Source: Amedibacterium intestinale
GTDB taxonomy: Bacteria > Bacillota_I > Bacilli_A > Erysipelotrichales > Erysipelotrichaceae
Direction of reading: 5' to 3'
DNA length: 64,000 bases
Assembly (NCBI RefSeq): GCF_010537335.1
Contig: NZ_AP019711.1
Coordinates: forward strand, 682,001-746,000
Shown here: one piece after another, positions 9,579 through 17,698 of the stretch
How positions within the stretch are numbered: position 1 is the stretch's first letter
Layout of the letters: each line of letters starts with the position of its first letter
Translations under genes and position numbers: made by a program
The notes under the pieces: model-generated
What the model saw: only the letters and a program-made list of their open reading frames with translations
What the model was told of the DNA's origin: nothing
Databases searched by the model: none

Positions 9579-10907
9579 TTACAGCCCCTCCTTCTTTGTT
9601 ACTTTTGTATGGATATATCCATCCTGCATACGAATACGCAAAGCATCCTGTTCTTCTACATCCTGAATACTTTTTACTAAATGTTCCTTACGATAAGTTA
9701 AGGTATATCCACGTGTTAATATTTTTAATGGACTAAAAGCATCTAACAGACGAACTTTTTCCATATAATTTTCATTTGCTTTTTGTTTATAATGTTCCAT
9801 ATTTACGAATAGAAGATTTTGTTTTTGCTTGACATCTTCCATTTTTTCTCTTTCGATTTTCTTGGCATAAAGTCCCAAATGAGAAGATAGCGAAGATAAT
9901 TTCTGTGACCATGCATGTACCTGATGTTCCATGATACTTAGTTCTTTTACATGCATAGCAAGTTTCATCTGGCTATCTGCCACATAAGATAATGGATCTT
10001 TCATATAGCGATGTTCCTGCAGTGGCTTTAATGCTGCTTTTTCTTTTTCTAAACGATGTTTCATATCATTGACCAATACGGTTTTCATCTTCATGATATG
10101 CAAACCAACTTCTGAAATATTCGGTGTAATAAGTTCTGCGGCTGCTGTTGGTGTTGGTGCTCTGGCATCACTTACATAATCCACCAGTGTCGTGTCTGTT
10201 TCATGGCCAACTCCAGTTACAATGACCGTATGCATTGCATAGATACAACGTGCCAGTTTTTCATCATTAAAACACCATAAATCTTCTATAGAACCTCCAC
10301 CTCTTGCCAGCAAAATGACATCATGTCCATCAGCATCTGCTCGCATTAGATTTTTTATAATATCCTCACTGGCAGAAATTCCCTGTACAAGACTTGGATA
10401 AAAACAAACTTCAGCTAATGGCCATCTTCGAGAAATCGTTGTCAGAATATCCTGTATGGCAGCACCTGTTCTAGCACTGATAACACCAATTCGCATAGGA
10501 TATACAGGAAGTGATTTTTTATGGTTTGGATCAAACAGTCCTTCCATAGAAAGTTTCTTTTTTATCTGTTCCAGCTGTAAAAACAAATCGCCAAGCCCAT
10601 CTGCCTGCATGCCATTTACATATAACTGTAAACTTCCGCCAGCTTCATACATAGAAACTGAAGCACTTACAATGACTTTTGTTCCCTCTTTTGGCAAGAA
10701 ACGGCATCGAGATGCATAGGATGCAAACATCACACAGCTAATACGAGATTTCGCATCTTTCAAAGTAAAATACCAGTGTCCACTTCGATGATTTGTAAAG
10801 TTGCTGATTTCTCCTTTGATAAGAATTGAGCGAATATTGCTGTCGTTATCCAGTGTTTGCTTTAGATAATGAACTAAAGAAGAAACACTGAAAACATTTT
10901 GTTTCAT
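9579..10907 (-). CDS. xseA: Exodeoxyribonuclease VII large subunit
   Basis: Catalytic subunit of the ssDNA-specific exonuclease. The 442 residues begin with an OB fold (SVSSLVHYLKQTL, then IKGEISNFTNHRSGHWYFTLKDAKSRISCVMF), followed by the catalytic domain (RIGVISARTGAAIQDIL, ARGGGSIEDLWCFNDE, VTGVGHETDTTLVDYVSDARAPTPTAAAE), a coiled coil (about 280-390) and a C-terminal segment. Its ATG overlaps the nusB stop by four bases (ATGA), so it is translationally coupled to nusB. Confidence 0.96.
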   Translation of the reverse strand: MKQNVFSVSSLVHYLKQTLDNDSNIRSILIKGEISNFTNHRSGHWYFTLKDAKSRISCVMFASYASRCRFLPKEGTKVIVSASVSMYEAGGSLQLYVNGMQADGLGDLFLQLEQIKKKLSMEGLFDPNHKKSLPVYPMRIGVISARTGAAIQDILTTISRRWPLAEVCFYPSLVQGISASEDIIKNLMRADADGHDVILLARGGGSIEDLWCFNDEKLARCIYAMHTVIVTGVGHETDTTLVDYVSDARAPTPTAAAELITPNISEVGLHIMKMKTVLVNDMKHRLEKEKAALKPLQEHRYMKDPLSYVADSQMKLAMHVKELSIMEHQVHAWSQKLSSLSSHLGLYAKKIEREKMEDVKQKQNLLFVNMEHYKQKANENYMEKVRLLDAFSPLKILTRGYTLTYRKEHLVKSIQDVEEQDALRIRMQDGYIHTKVTKKEGL

Positions 10908-11284
10908 AGACGGTCTAACACTCCATTTACAAGTTTGTATGTATCATCATCACAATAACGTTTCGCTAATGTAATAGCTTCGTTAATAACAATTGCTTTT
11001 GGTGCTGTTTCCAAATCAATTTCACAACATGCCAAAAGAAGAATTGATCTTTCTACAAACCCTAAACGCTCAAATGTCCAGCCATCACGAAGCTGTGCAT
11101 CAATCTGTTTGATATAACTGTCTTTATACTTTACCGCATCAATGGTAATGGTATAAAGGAAAGGATCAATTTCATTTGTCCCAACGACATCATATACCGC
11201 CTCTCGAATATCTTTTTTCAATAATAAATGCTGATAAAGGCTCGTCATCGCCTGTTCTCTTAATTTATGTCTAACCGCTGCCAT
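10904..11284 (-). CDS. nusB: Transcription antitermination factor NusB
   Basis: RNA-binding factor of the NusB-NusE antitermination complex. The family hallmarks are RHKLREQAMTSLYQ at the N-terminus and ERSILLLACCEI with KAIVINEAITLAKRYCDDDTYKLVNGVLDRL at the C-terminus. Start chosen at ATG 11284 (GGAGGA six bases upstream) rather than an in-frame codon six residues earlier; 126 residues. It heads the nusB-xseA-xseB-ispA-dxs-tlyA-recN run. Confidence 0.95.
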   Translation of the reverse strand: MAAVRHKLREQAMTSLYQHLLLKKDIREAVYDVVGTNEIDPFLYTITIDAVKYKDSYIKQIDAQLRDGWTFERLGFVERSILLLACCEIDLETAPKAIVINEAITLAKRYCDDDTYKLVNGVLDRL

Positions 11285-11342
11285 AAAAATCCTCCATTTC
11301 ACTATTTTATTTTATCATAAAAGCAGTTTAAGTAATACCATT

Positions 11343-12260
11343 TTACTGTTTTTCATTCTTCCATGGAACCTGTGCACTAGGTACTACATTGCTTGCAGAA
11401 TCCGCATGCACTTTTTGATCATCAAAGAAGATATGAGGTTCAAAAGCTTTTAACACTTCTGTTTTTGAAATACCTCCTAAAAAGAAGGCTTCATCAATAC
11501 GTACATCCCATGCACGCAAAGTACGTACAACACGCTCATGTGCTGGAGCATTGCGTGCTGTAACAAGTGCGGTACGAATCGGAGAGCTTTCCGGTTCAAA
11601 ACGTTTCTGTAAATCACTGATGGTCTTTAAAAACTTCGCGAAAGGTCCTTCTGGAAGTTCTTTTCGTGCATTTTGTTTTTCATTTTCTACAAACGCCTCT
11701 AATCCATCTTTTTGGAAAATACGTTCTGCTTCATCACTAAACAAAACCGCATCCCCATCAAAAGCAATACGAATCTGTTTCAATTCCTTCATTGGGTCAA
11801 AATCATAAATCGTATTCGTATAAATGCGCCCAGCCGCAAAACCACTGTTGATGGCATCCTTTACATCCCCTTCATTCGCACTTAAAAACAAATCAACACC
11901 AAACGCTTTTAAGTATGCAGAAAGCGAAGTTCCTCCACTTAATACAGCTCGTGTAATGTCCAATCCATAATGTTCGATGGATGAGAAAATTCTTAAAGAG
12001 GTATCCGGAGAATTTCTGGACATAACAAGTACTTCTACAACACGCTCTTTACTGATTTCATTTAGTTTTAATAATGCCTTTACTAACGCAAACCCACTTC
12101 CTGGACGTAAAATATCCTGTTCATGATCAATTTGCCATTTTGCATATGCATCCAAACCCTGTTCTTCAAAAATCCGATTTTCTTCATCCAAATCAAATAA
12201 GGCACGTGAACTAATTCCAATTACCAGACAATTCTTTAAACTTACCAAACAACAACACAC
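11343..12260 (-). CDS. 5'-nucleotidase (cN-I/PF06189 type)
   Basis: Predicted cytosolic nucleotidase dephosphorylating nucleoside monophosphates. The roughly 300 residues match the bacterial relatives of cN-I: KNCLVIGISSRALFDLDEEN at the start, VLVMSRNSPDTSLRIF, IRIAFDGDAVLFSDEAE (HAD-like Asp motif), TALVTARNAPAHERVVRTLR and FFDDQKVH. The start is unsure: GTG 12260 lies inside the AGGAAGGAG ribosome site, while the next in-frame candidate, TTG 12248, sits 11 bases beyond it. It begins directly behind the terminator of the asp23 gene, so it may depend on read-through or its own weak promoter. Confidence 0.8.
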   Translation of the reverse strand: MCCCLVSLKNCLVIGISSRALFDLDEENRIFEEQGLDAYAKWQIDHEQDILRPGSGFALVKALLKLNEISKERVVEVLVMSRNSPDTSLRIFSSIEHYGLDITRAVLSGGTSLSAYLKAFGVDLFLSANEGDVKDAINSGFAAGRIYTNTIYDFDPMKELKQIRIAFDGDAVLFSDEAERIFQKDGLEAFVENEKQNARKELPEGPFAKFLKTISDLQKRFEPESSPIRTALVTARNAPAHERVVRTLRAWDVRIDEAFFLGGISKTEVLKAFEPHIFFDDQKVHADSASNVVPSAQVPWKNEKQ

Positions 12261-12268
12261 TCCTTCCT

Positions 12269-12298
12269 AAAAAAAAGAAATCCGTAAGGGATTTCTTT
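12269..12298 (-). terminator. Rho-independent terminator after asp23-family gene
   Basis: AAAGAAATCC (12274-12283) and GGATTTCTTT (12289-12298) form a 10-bp stem with a 5-base loop, followed on the minus strand by a run of T. The stem overlaps the asp23 stop codon, and the T run ends just before the ribosome site of the nucleotidase gene. Confidence 0.85.
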
Positions 12299-12626
12299 AA
12301 AAACTAAAGCCAGATACACGGATATCAATTACATCAGGTTTATACCCGGTCATATGTTCAATATTTTCAAAGATCTTACTTTGTACTTTACTGCAGACAT
12401 CCTGCACATTTACATTGTATTTGACTTTTACATCAACAGATAAAATCAGCTGATCATCCACAATTTTGCAATTCAATGGATATTTTAGCGGACTGCTTGG
12501 TTTCGCAAGCTTCAAATTTTCATCTTCCTCCACAACAATTTTCGCAATCGTTGAAAAAGCAGATGTACTAAGCGCAATCACGCCATCATTGTTTTTTTCT
12601 TTTAACGCAATATATTCCTGTGCCAT
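12297..12626 (-). CDS. Asp23/Gls24 family protein (YqhY-like)
   Basis: Small protein of the alkaline-shock family; the Bacillus homologue YqhY next to nusB is linked to acetyl-CoA carboxylase control. The 109 residues show GVIALSTSAFSTIAKIVVEE at the N-terminus and VNVQDVCSKVQSKIFENIEHMTGYKPDVIDIRVSGF at the C-terminus, both typical. Position upstream of nusB is conserved. A promoter with TTGCAA and TATAAT separated by 16 bases lies just upstream. Molecular role not assignable from sequence. Confidence 0.85.
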   Translation of the reverse strand: MAQEYIALKEKNNDGVIALSTSAFSTIAKIVVEEDENLKLAKPSSPLKYPLNCKIVDDQLILSVDVKVKYNVNVQDVCSKVQSKIFENIEHMTGYKPDVIDIRVSGFSF

Positions 12627-12649
12627 AGTTTTACCACCTTCTTATGTTC

Positions 12650-12677
12650 ATTATATCAAATAATGATAACCTTGCAA
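12650..12677 (-). promoter_or_regulatory. Sigma-A promoter for asp23-nusB region
   Basis: On the minus strand, -35 TTGCAA (12672-12677) and -10 TATAAT (12650-12655) are separated by 16 bases, with TG in the extended -10 position. The remaining 12,678-12,926 stretch holds no gene I can support; a 73-codon frame there has no ribosome site or protein-like character. Confidence 0.7.
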
Positions 12678-12862
12678 AGTGACTTCCTCAAAAATTTCTT
12701 AAGAATATGTCGTGATGATACTATCTGTATATCCTTTGTTTCATTATTCATATAATTAGGCCTGCAAGCATCCATACAGAAGATGTAGAAAGGATGATTA
12801 TTAAATTTTATCTTTTCTCTCACTAAAATCAAATATAAAATTCTTTTAATTACTCTATAAAG

Positions 12863-12901
12863 AAAAAAGCCGTACAATTTTAAAATTAAGCACGAGCTTT
12901 T
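12863..12901 (-). terminator. Terminator after ABC permease
   Basis: On the minus strand AAAAGC pairs with GCTTTTTT, with an inner stem of GTGC..AATTTT with AAAATT..GTAC, ending in a T run downstream of the permease stop. Confidence 0.65.
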
Positions 12902-12926
12902 CAGTATTTAAACAAAATATTTTTAT

Positions 12927-13712
12927 TTATAGTGGCAAATCTTTTTTCTGAAACCAAACAATACCGACAGTATATAAGCAAAAGGAAATTATCAGCATAA
13001 CAATAAAATCTCCTGCATATCCACTGCCCTCAACAATTTTCTGTGTATCATATAGTGTATTCAAGGTAAAGTATTTCAAAAAATCAAGGCTGTCTGATAG
13101 TTTGATAAATAGACTGACAACAAAAAAATATAATGGAATTCCAGCTCCAAAGGTCAAAGAGTTTTTCGAACTATTGAAAATACAAGATGCACAAAAACAA
13201 ATACTGCTGATTACCAAATGATAAAGAAACGCCCCTAAATTTAGTAATAAAAAGGTATCAATATCTAGTGCGTCTGGTTGAAAAGTGTTTGCTGCGATAA
13301 TACCAACAATAGAAGAAATGCCCCACATGAGTGCTAAGGATAATACGAAATAAACAGCACTGGAAACAGTAATCTGTAATCTTGTTGTTGGTGTAGAAAG
13401 AAACCCTGCCATATTCCCCTTGTCAACTTTTTCAGCTATCATTCGATTGCCCACCATAATAGAATAGACCATAGGGAAAATGATTGCCATAATTGCATAA
13501 AATGAATTTGACATAAAACCAATCAATGTCCCATTCCCTTCCATGATGTGCGATACAGCTGTTCCCTTCGTAGCACTTTGAAAGCCATTTATTGTTTCGG
13601 GGGTAAATACATTTGTCATAACAATAAGAAATACACATAAAACAAGAGTAAATACCCCTTAAAACTTAGCATTTGATTTCGCAATTTGTTTAAAGTAAGG
13701 TATACTAATCAT
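12927..13712 (-). pseudogene. ABC-2 type permease interrupted by an in-frame TAA at codon 18
   Basis: Membrane partner of the adjacent ATPase. The natural start is ATG 13712, which overlaps the ATPase stop by 8 bases. It encodes [17 protein letters not shown], then TAA at 13661-13659, and continues in the same frame with GVFTLVLCVFLIVMTNVF and about six membrane segments to 12927. The text on both sides of the stop belongs to one typical permease N-terminus, so this looks like a single-base nonsense change (for example TTA to TAA). Re-initiation at ATG 13619 would give 230 residues lacking most of the first membrane segment. It may be a pseudogene, a partly functional product or a sequence error. 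Confidence 0.8.
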
Positions 13713-14601
13713 TTTTATCCCCTCCATAAAATTTCATAAAATATTCTTCCAGTGTATGTTTTTCTTCTTTCAAAAATGCAACATGACACGTTGATAAAAC
13801 AGATAGCAAATGATTGATTTCACTATCATTGATAGATATGATCATTTGCTTGTGTTTTTCTTTATGTTCGGCATTTGGATATGCCTGTTTTAATTTTTCA
13901 AAACTTAAAGTATCTAAAAGTTCGATTTTATAAGTCTTGAATTGTGAATGACGCAATTCATCGACTGTGACTTCCTGAATGAGTTTTCCATTTCGTATCA
14001 TACCAATTCTATCACATGTTTTTTCTACTTCATCAAAGATATGCGAAGATAATATAATCGTTTTACCATTCATTTTTTCCTGCTCGACCAATTCAATAAA
14101 GCGATTTTGCATAAGAGGGTCTAAACCGCTGGTTGGCTCATCCAATAAAAGAATATCAGGATCATGCATAAAAGCAGCGATAATACCAATTTTTTGTTTC
14201 ATCCCTTTTGACATTCTTTTCATGCCTGTATTAGGATCTATCTCAAAAAAAGAAAATAATTTTTCTGCATAGGAAAAATCGTTCATCTTTCTCATCTTCG
14301 CAATTAGTTTTAAATAGGCAAGTCCTGTCATATCATCTGGAAAAGATATTTCACCAGGAAGATAGCCAACATGTCTTTGAATCTTTTTCTGTTTACTCCA
14401 GCAGTCCATCCCCTGTATATATACGCTTCCTTTTTGCGGTTTACTAAAGCCCATTAAATGACGCATCGTTGTAGATTTGCCAGCTCCATTTGGACCTAAG
14501 TATCCATAGACCTCCCCTTTTTTTATAGATAATGTAACATCAAACACACCTTTTCCTTGACCATAGTCTTTTGTAAGGTGCTGGATATCGATCATATTCA
14601 A
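13705..14601 (-). CDS. ABC transporter ATP-binding protein
   Basis: ATPase of a small ABC-2 exporter. Walker A is [11 protein letters not shown], the signature [12 protein letters not shown] replaces the canonical LSGGQ, Walker B is [13 protein letters not shown], and the switch His lies in [13 protein letters not shown]-terminal extension of about 80 residues ends [14 protein letters not shown]. The start is probably TTG 14601 (AAAGGAG 10 bases upstream), though ATG two codons later is possible. It is divergent from a TetR-family gene and overlaps the permease start, forming a two-gene operon probably repressed by that regulator. Substrate unknown. Confidence 0.9.
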   Translation of the reverse strand: MNMIDIQHLTKDYGQGKGVFDVTLSIKKGEVYGYLGPNGAGKSTTMRHLMGFSKPQKGSVYIQGMDCWSKQKKIQRHVGYLPGEISFPDDMTGLAYLKLIAKMRKMNDFSYAEKLFSFFEIDPNTGMKRMSKGMKQKIGIIAAFMHDPDILLLDEPTSGLDPLMQNRFIELVEQEKMNGKTIILSSHIFDEVEKTCDRIGMIRNGKLIQEVTVDELRHSQFKTYKIELLDTLSFEKLKQAYPNAEHKEKHKQMIISINDSEINHLLSVLSTCHVAFLKEEKHTLEEYFMKFYGGDKND

Positions 14602-14636
14602 TTGAAATGCACTCCTTTCAAAAATTTATCGCTATC

Positions 14637-14705
14637 ATTTTAATGATTTCTATACTATGTTTCAATCAACAATTAAGTACGGATTGTCTATTTTTATGTT
14701 ATAAT
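14637..14705. promoter_or_regulatory. Divergent promoters between ABC operon and tetR-like gene
   Basis: Leftward: -35 TTGAAA (14660-14665) and -10 TAAAAT (14637-14642) with 17-base spacing, read on the minus strand. Rightward: extended -10 TGTTATAAT at 14697-14705 ahead of the TetR gene. Between them lies an imperfect inverted repeat ACAAT-N9-ATTGT (14669-14687), a weak candidate operator. Confidence 0.6.
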
Positions 14706-14735
14706 TCTAGCTATACGATATCGGAGAGGTTACTT

Positions 14736-15323
14736 ATGGATAAACGTAATACAGAGCAGGATTTTATTAGCGCCTTTTGGCAATTATATGAAAAAAAGCC
14801 CATCGAAAAAATATCCATCAATCAGCTATGTCAAATAGCAGGATACAATCGTGCTACTTTCTATAATCATTTTGAAAATATTTATGCCTTATTTGATAAA
14901 GCTGTCTATGATATTTTATTTCCTGTTAAAAGAAATGTATTCTCATCACAAAACTTTTACAACTTATTGCAAAAAGATTTGATGGGCAGTGTACTTTTAA
15001 CATATTTTCAGCAGCAGGATAAATATATTGAATTATTGTTTAAACGGCAAAATCATTATGTTCTAAGCGATAAGATTAAAAAAGAGTTTTTACTGCTTAT
15101 ATCTGAAAATGTAAAACCCAACACGAAAGTTTATGAAAAAATAGAAATCCTGTTAGAATATCAGATTTCTGCAGTGTTAGGTGTCATTAATTACTGGTAT
15201 CAAAAAGGAAAGCTTATTTCAGAACAAGACATTCTTCAGAAAATATATGATATTTCTACAAAAGGAGTTTTAACTTCTCTTAAAACAGAATTACAGAGTA
15301 TTTATGAAGATAGCAAAGCATAG
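14736..15323 (+). CDS. TetR/AcrR family transcriptional regulator
   Basis: Probable repressor of the divergent ABC transporter. The 195-residue product has the TetR helix-turn-helix IEKISINQLCQIAGYNRATFYNHFENIYALFDKAV near residues 22-56, then a helical ligand domain of unknown specificity. Start placed at ATG 14736 because GGAGAGG lies 5-6 bases before it; a longer frame from 14607 has no ribosome site and crosses the promoter region. Confidence 0.88.
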   Translation: MDKRNTEQDFISAFWQLYEKKPIEKISINQLCQIAGYNRATFYNHFENIYALFDKAVYDILFPVKRNVFSSQNFYNLLQKDLMGSVLLTYFQQQDKYIELLFKRQNHYVLSDKIKKEFLLLISENVKPNTKVYEKIEILLEYQISAVLGVINYWYQKGKLISEQDILQKIYDISTKGVLTSLKTELQSIYEDSKA

Positions 15324-15355
15324 TCTAGTTTATTTATCTTCTTCGTCGTAAATAG

Positions 15356-15418
15356 AAAAAGCCCTGTCAAGAGTCTAGCACCATAAATGGTATTTCGTAC
15401 TCTAGATTTGGGCTTTTT
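15356..15418. terminator. Bidirectional stem-loop terminator
   Basis: AAAAAGCCC (15356-15364) pairs with GGGCTTTTT (15410-15418), with a weaker inner pairing. It lies between the rightward TetR gene and the leftward phospholipase-like gene and has A and T runs on both sides. Confidence 0.8.
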
Positions 15419-15475
15419 ATTTTCTAAACTTTTCATAAAGATGGAAAAGGTATTACTATATTGTTGCGGTATAAG

Positions 15476-16300
15476 TTATTTCACATCAGGAATCTCATAT
15501 TCTTCCAGTGTTTCAAAGTTGCGGTAAAAACGTGGAGATAATTCTGCTTTATCCTGTATAACTTCATAAATGTTTTTTAGTAAAGAAACTGCTAGAGGAA
15601 CACTTTCATGCAGTTTTTTATATAGATAGGCATTGCTTTCATCACAGCGCTTATCATCTTCACTTTGTAAAAGAAGTCCACCCATATCATCAAAGTGACC
15701 AATCATTTTAAAGACTTTTACAAAAAGTTTTTCTTTCCATAAGTATGGTGTATATAACAACCGTTTTTCTCTTCGCATTTCTTTTAATACTTTTTGTGCG
15801 GAGGTTTCATCCAATGTTTCATAAAATACAGACATTGCTTTTGCTGTCTGCATATCTGTTGGAATAATGTTTGAAATATCTGTATGAATAGGATCGATTC
15901 CATCTTTTCGCATCATATATTTCTCAAATTCACTTTCTAAAAACAAATGTCCCAGATTTCTTGGCTCAATGTATGCATCAATGTAAGGGTGGCATTCACT
16001 GTCTAATGTAAAATGACAGAGAAAACCTAAAAGATAGGCAAACTCTTTGCTGTTGACGCCTTCTTTTTTAACATGATGCATTGTTTTTTGAAGAAAGCTG
16101 GCACAAGATTCTCGATGCATGCGACTTCCCTCTTTTTTTACATCATTGGAAGCATAAGGGCGATGATAAAACAAAGGATCTGGCCCTTGTAAACCAATAC
16201 GAAATGCGGATGGATAAGTTTTAATAATATCTTGTATCTCTTTAGGAAGCTGTTTCGAAACAAGTTTCCCAAAAGTATCGTGAGCATAAATTGCAGGCAT
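15476..16300 (-). CDS. Zinc-dependent phospholipase C-like protein
   Basis: Family of the zinc-dependent phospholipase C fold (PF00882). In 274 residues the metal-binding His pattern is visible: MPAIYAHDTFG at the N-terminus, FRIGLQGPDPLFYH, SRMHRE, and LLGFLCHFTLDSECHPYID (His and Asp ligands). No signal peptide, so probably intracellular, as for many Firmicute relatives. It lies 12 bases downstream of a UMF1-type transporter gene and is likely cotranscribed. The substrate is unknown. Confidence 0.8.
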   Translation of the reverse strand: MPAIYAHDTFGKLVSKQLPKEIQDIIKTYPSAFRIGLQGPDPLFYHRPYASNDVKKEGSRMHRESCASFLQKTMHHVKKEGVNSKEFAYLLGFLCHFTLDSECHPYIDAYIEPRNLGHLFLESEFEKYMMRKDGIDPIHTDISNIIPTDMQTAKAMSVFYETLDETSAQKVLKEMRREKRLLYTPYLWKEKLFVKVFKMIGHFDDMGGLLLQSEDDKRCDESNAYLYKKLHESVPLAVSLLKNIYEVIQDKAELSPRFYRNFETLEEYEIPDVK

Positions 16301-16312
16301 AAAATCTCTCCT

Positions 16313-17557
16313 TTATTTTTTCTGATTGATATGGTCTGCCTTTGTAAACAGGAAAAATCCAATGATGAACATGACAGTTAAAATAAAGATACCACCATTT
16401 GCCTGTCCTGTAATCTGTGCAAATACACCTACAAGAAAAGTTCCTAAAAAAGATGCTCCTTTACCGCAAATATCATATAAGCCAAAATATTCTCCGCTTT
16501 TTTCTGCAGGAATGATTTTCGCAAAATAAGATCTTGACAATGCCTGAACCCCACCTTGAAACATTCCAACAAATACCGCAAGAACCCAGAACTCCCATTG
16601 GGTATCTAAGCCAATCGCAAAAACAGAAATTAGCGTATAAGCGACAATACAGATTTTTACCAGTTTTCCTGTATTTACTTTTTTTGATAAATACGAAAAG
16701 TATAAAGATGCAGGAAAGGCAACGATTTGTGTTACAAGCAGTGCCAGCAGCAAACCTTCTGTGTTTAAGCCCAATGCACTTCCATAGGCGGTTGCCATAT
16801 CAATAATTGTGTAAACACCATCAATATAAAAGAAGAATGCCAATAAGAAAAGTAAAATGCCTTTATTGTTTTTAATTTCGGATAAAGAATGTCCTAAACG
16901 CTGAAAACTTGTTTTTATGATATCTTCATGATGCTCTACATGATGTTTTTGTTCATAGTTTTTTAATAATGGAATGGTTACCAAAAACCACCATGCCGCA
17001 TTGATCAAAAATGCAATCGCCATTGCCATTGTAATCGTAATACCAATATTTTCATAAAAAAGTACAAGTACAAGGGATAGCACAAAAGGAATACAGCTTC
17101 CTAAATATCCCCATGCATAGCCATGAGAAGAGACCATATCCATACGATCTGTACTCGTAACATCTGGCAACATAGAATCATAAAAAATAAGACTTGCATT
17201 GTATCCAATTTTCGCAATAACAAATACTGCTAAAAATCCAATCCATGTTGCAGGAAGCGACAATGCTGCACAGCCAATGACACCTAACATCATTGATAAA
17301 GTAAAAATTGGCTTTTTAAATCCTTTATTATCCGCAATTGTTCCAAGTACAGGACCAACAAGTGCGATAAGAATGGTACAAAAACTTGCGGCATAACCCC
17401 AAGTCGCAAGATAATCTACACTGGAAATTCCCTGTGCTTCTGCCAGTGAGTTATAATAAATAGGAATAATCGTAGATACCAGCAATATAAATGCAGAATT
17501 GCCTACATCATACAGTACCCAGTATTTTTCCAGTTTTGTAAGTTTTGTTTTCATCAT
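16313..17557 (-). CDS. MFS transporter, UMF1/Atg22-like
   Basis: Twelve-segment membrane transporter, 414 residues. The opening LTKLEKYWVLYDVGNSAFILLVSTIIPIYYNSLAE and VGPVLGTIADNKGFKKPIF are typical of the UMF1 (vacuole effluxer Atg22-like) branch of the major facilitator superfamily. The C-terminal half has ALSRSYFAKIIPAEKSGEYFGLYDICGKGASFLG. Two ATGs in tandem follow GGAAGGAA. Operonic with the phospholipase-like gene downstream. Substrate not predictable. Confidence 0.85.
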   Translation of the reverse strand: MMKTKLTKLEKYWVLYDVGNSAFILLVSTIIPIYYNSLAEAQGISSVDYLATWGYAASFCTILIALVGPVLGTIADNKGFKKPIFTLSMMLGVIGCAALSLPATWIGFLAVFVIAKIGYNASLIFYDSMLPDVTSTDRMDMVSSHGYAWGYLGSCIPFVLSLVLVLFYENIGITITMAMAIAFLINAAWWFLVTIPLLKNYEQKHHVEHHEDIIKTSFQRLGHSLSEIKNNKGILLFLLAFFFYIDGVYTIIDMATAYGSALGLNTEGLLLALLVTQIVAFPASLYFSYLSKKVNTGKLVKICIVAYTLISVFAIGLDTQWEFWVLAVFVGMFQGGVQALSRSYFAKIIPAEKSGEYFGLYDICGKGASFLGTFLVGVFAQITGQANGGIFILTVMFIIGFFLFTKADHINQKK

Positions 17558-17698
17558 ACAAAGTTCCTTCCTTTAAAATTACATACGTAAATACTATACA
17601 CTATTTTTTTAAATTTCATCATATAAAATTGTTAAAATATGGTTTCCTTTATGAAAAAAAGGAATAGAACGGTATGTCTATCCCTAATTTTATAAATA

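Noticed and set aside
12656-12877. 73-codon leftward frame between asp23 and the ABC permease
   Set aside because: No ribosome site, no protein-like pattern, and it overlaps the asp23 promoter and the permease terminator.
13432-13638. 68-codon leftward frame over the permease 5' region
   Set aside because: Out of frame with the permease, Cys/Tyr-rich shadow; not a frameshifted N-terminus, because the true frame is continuous apart from one TAA.
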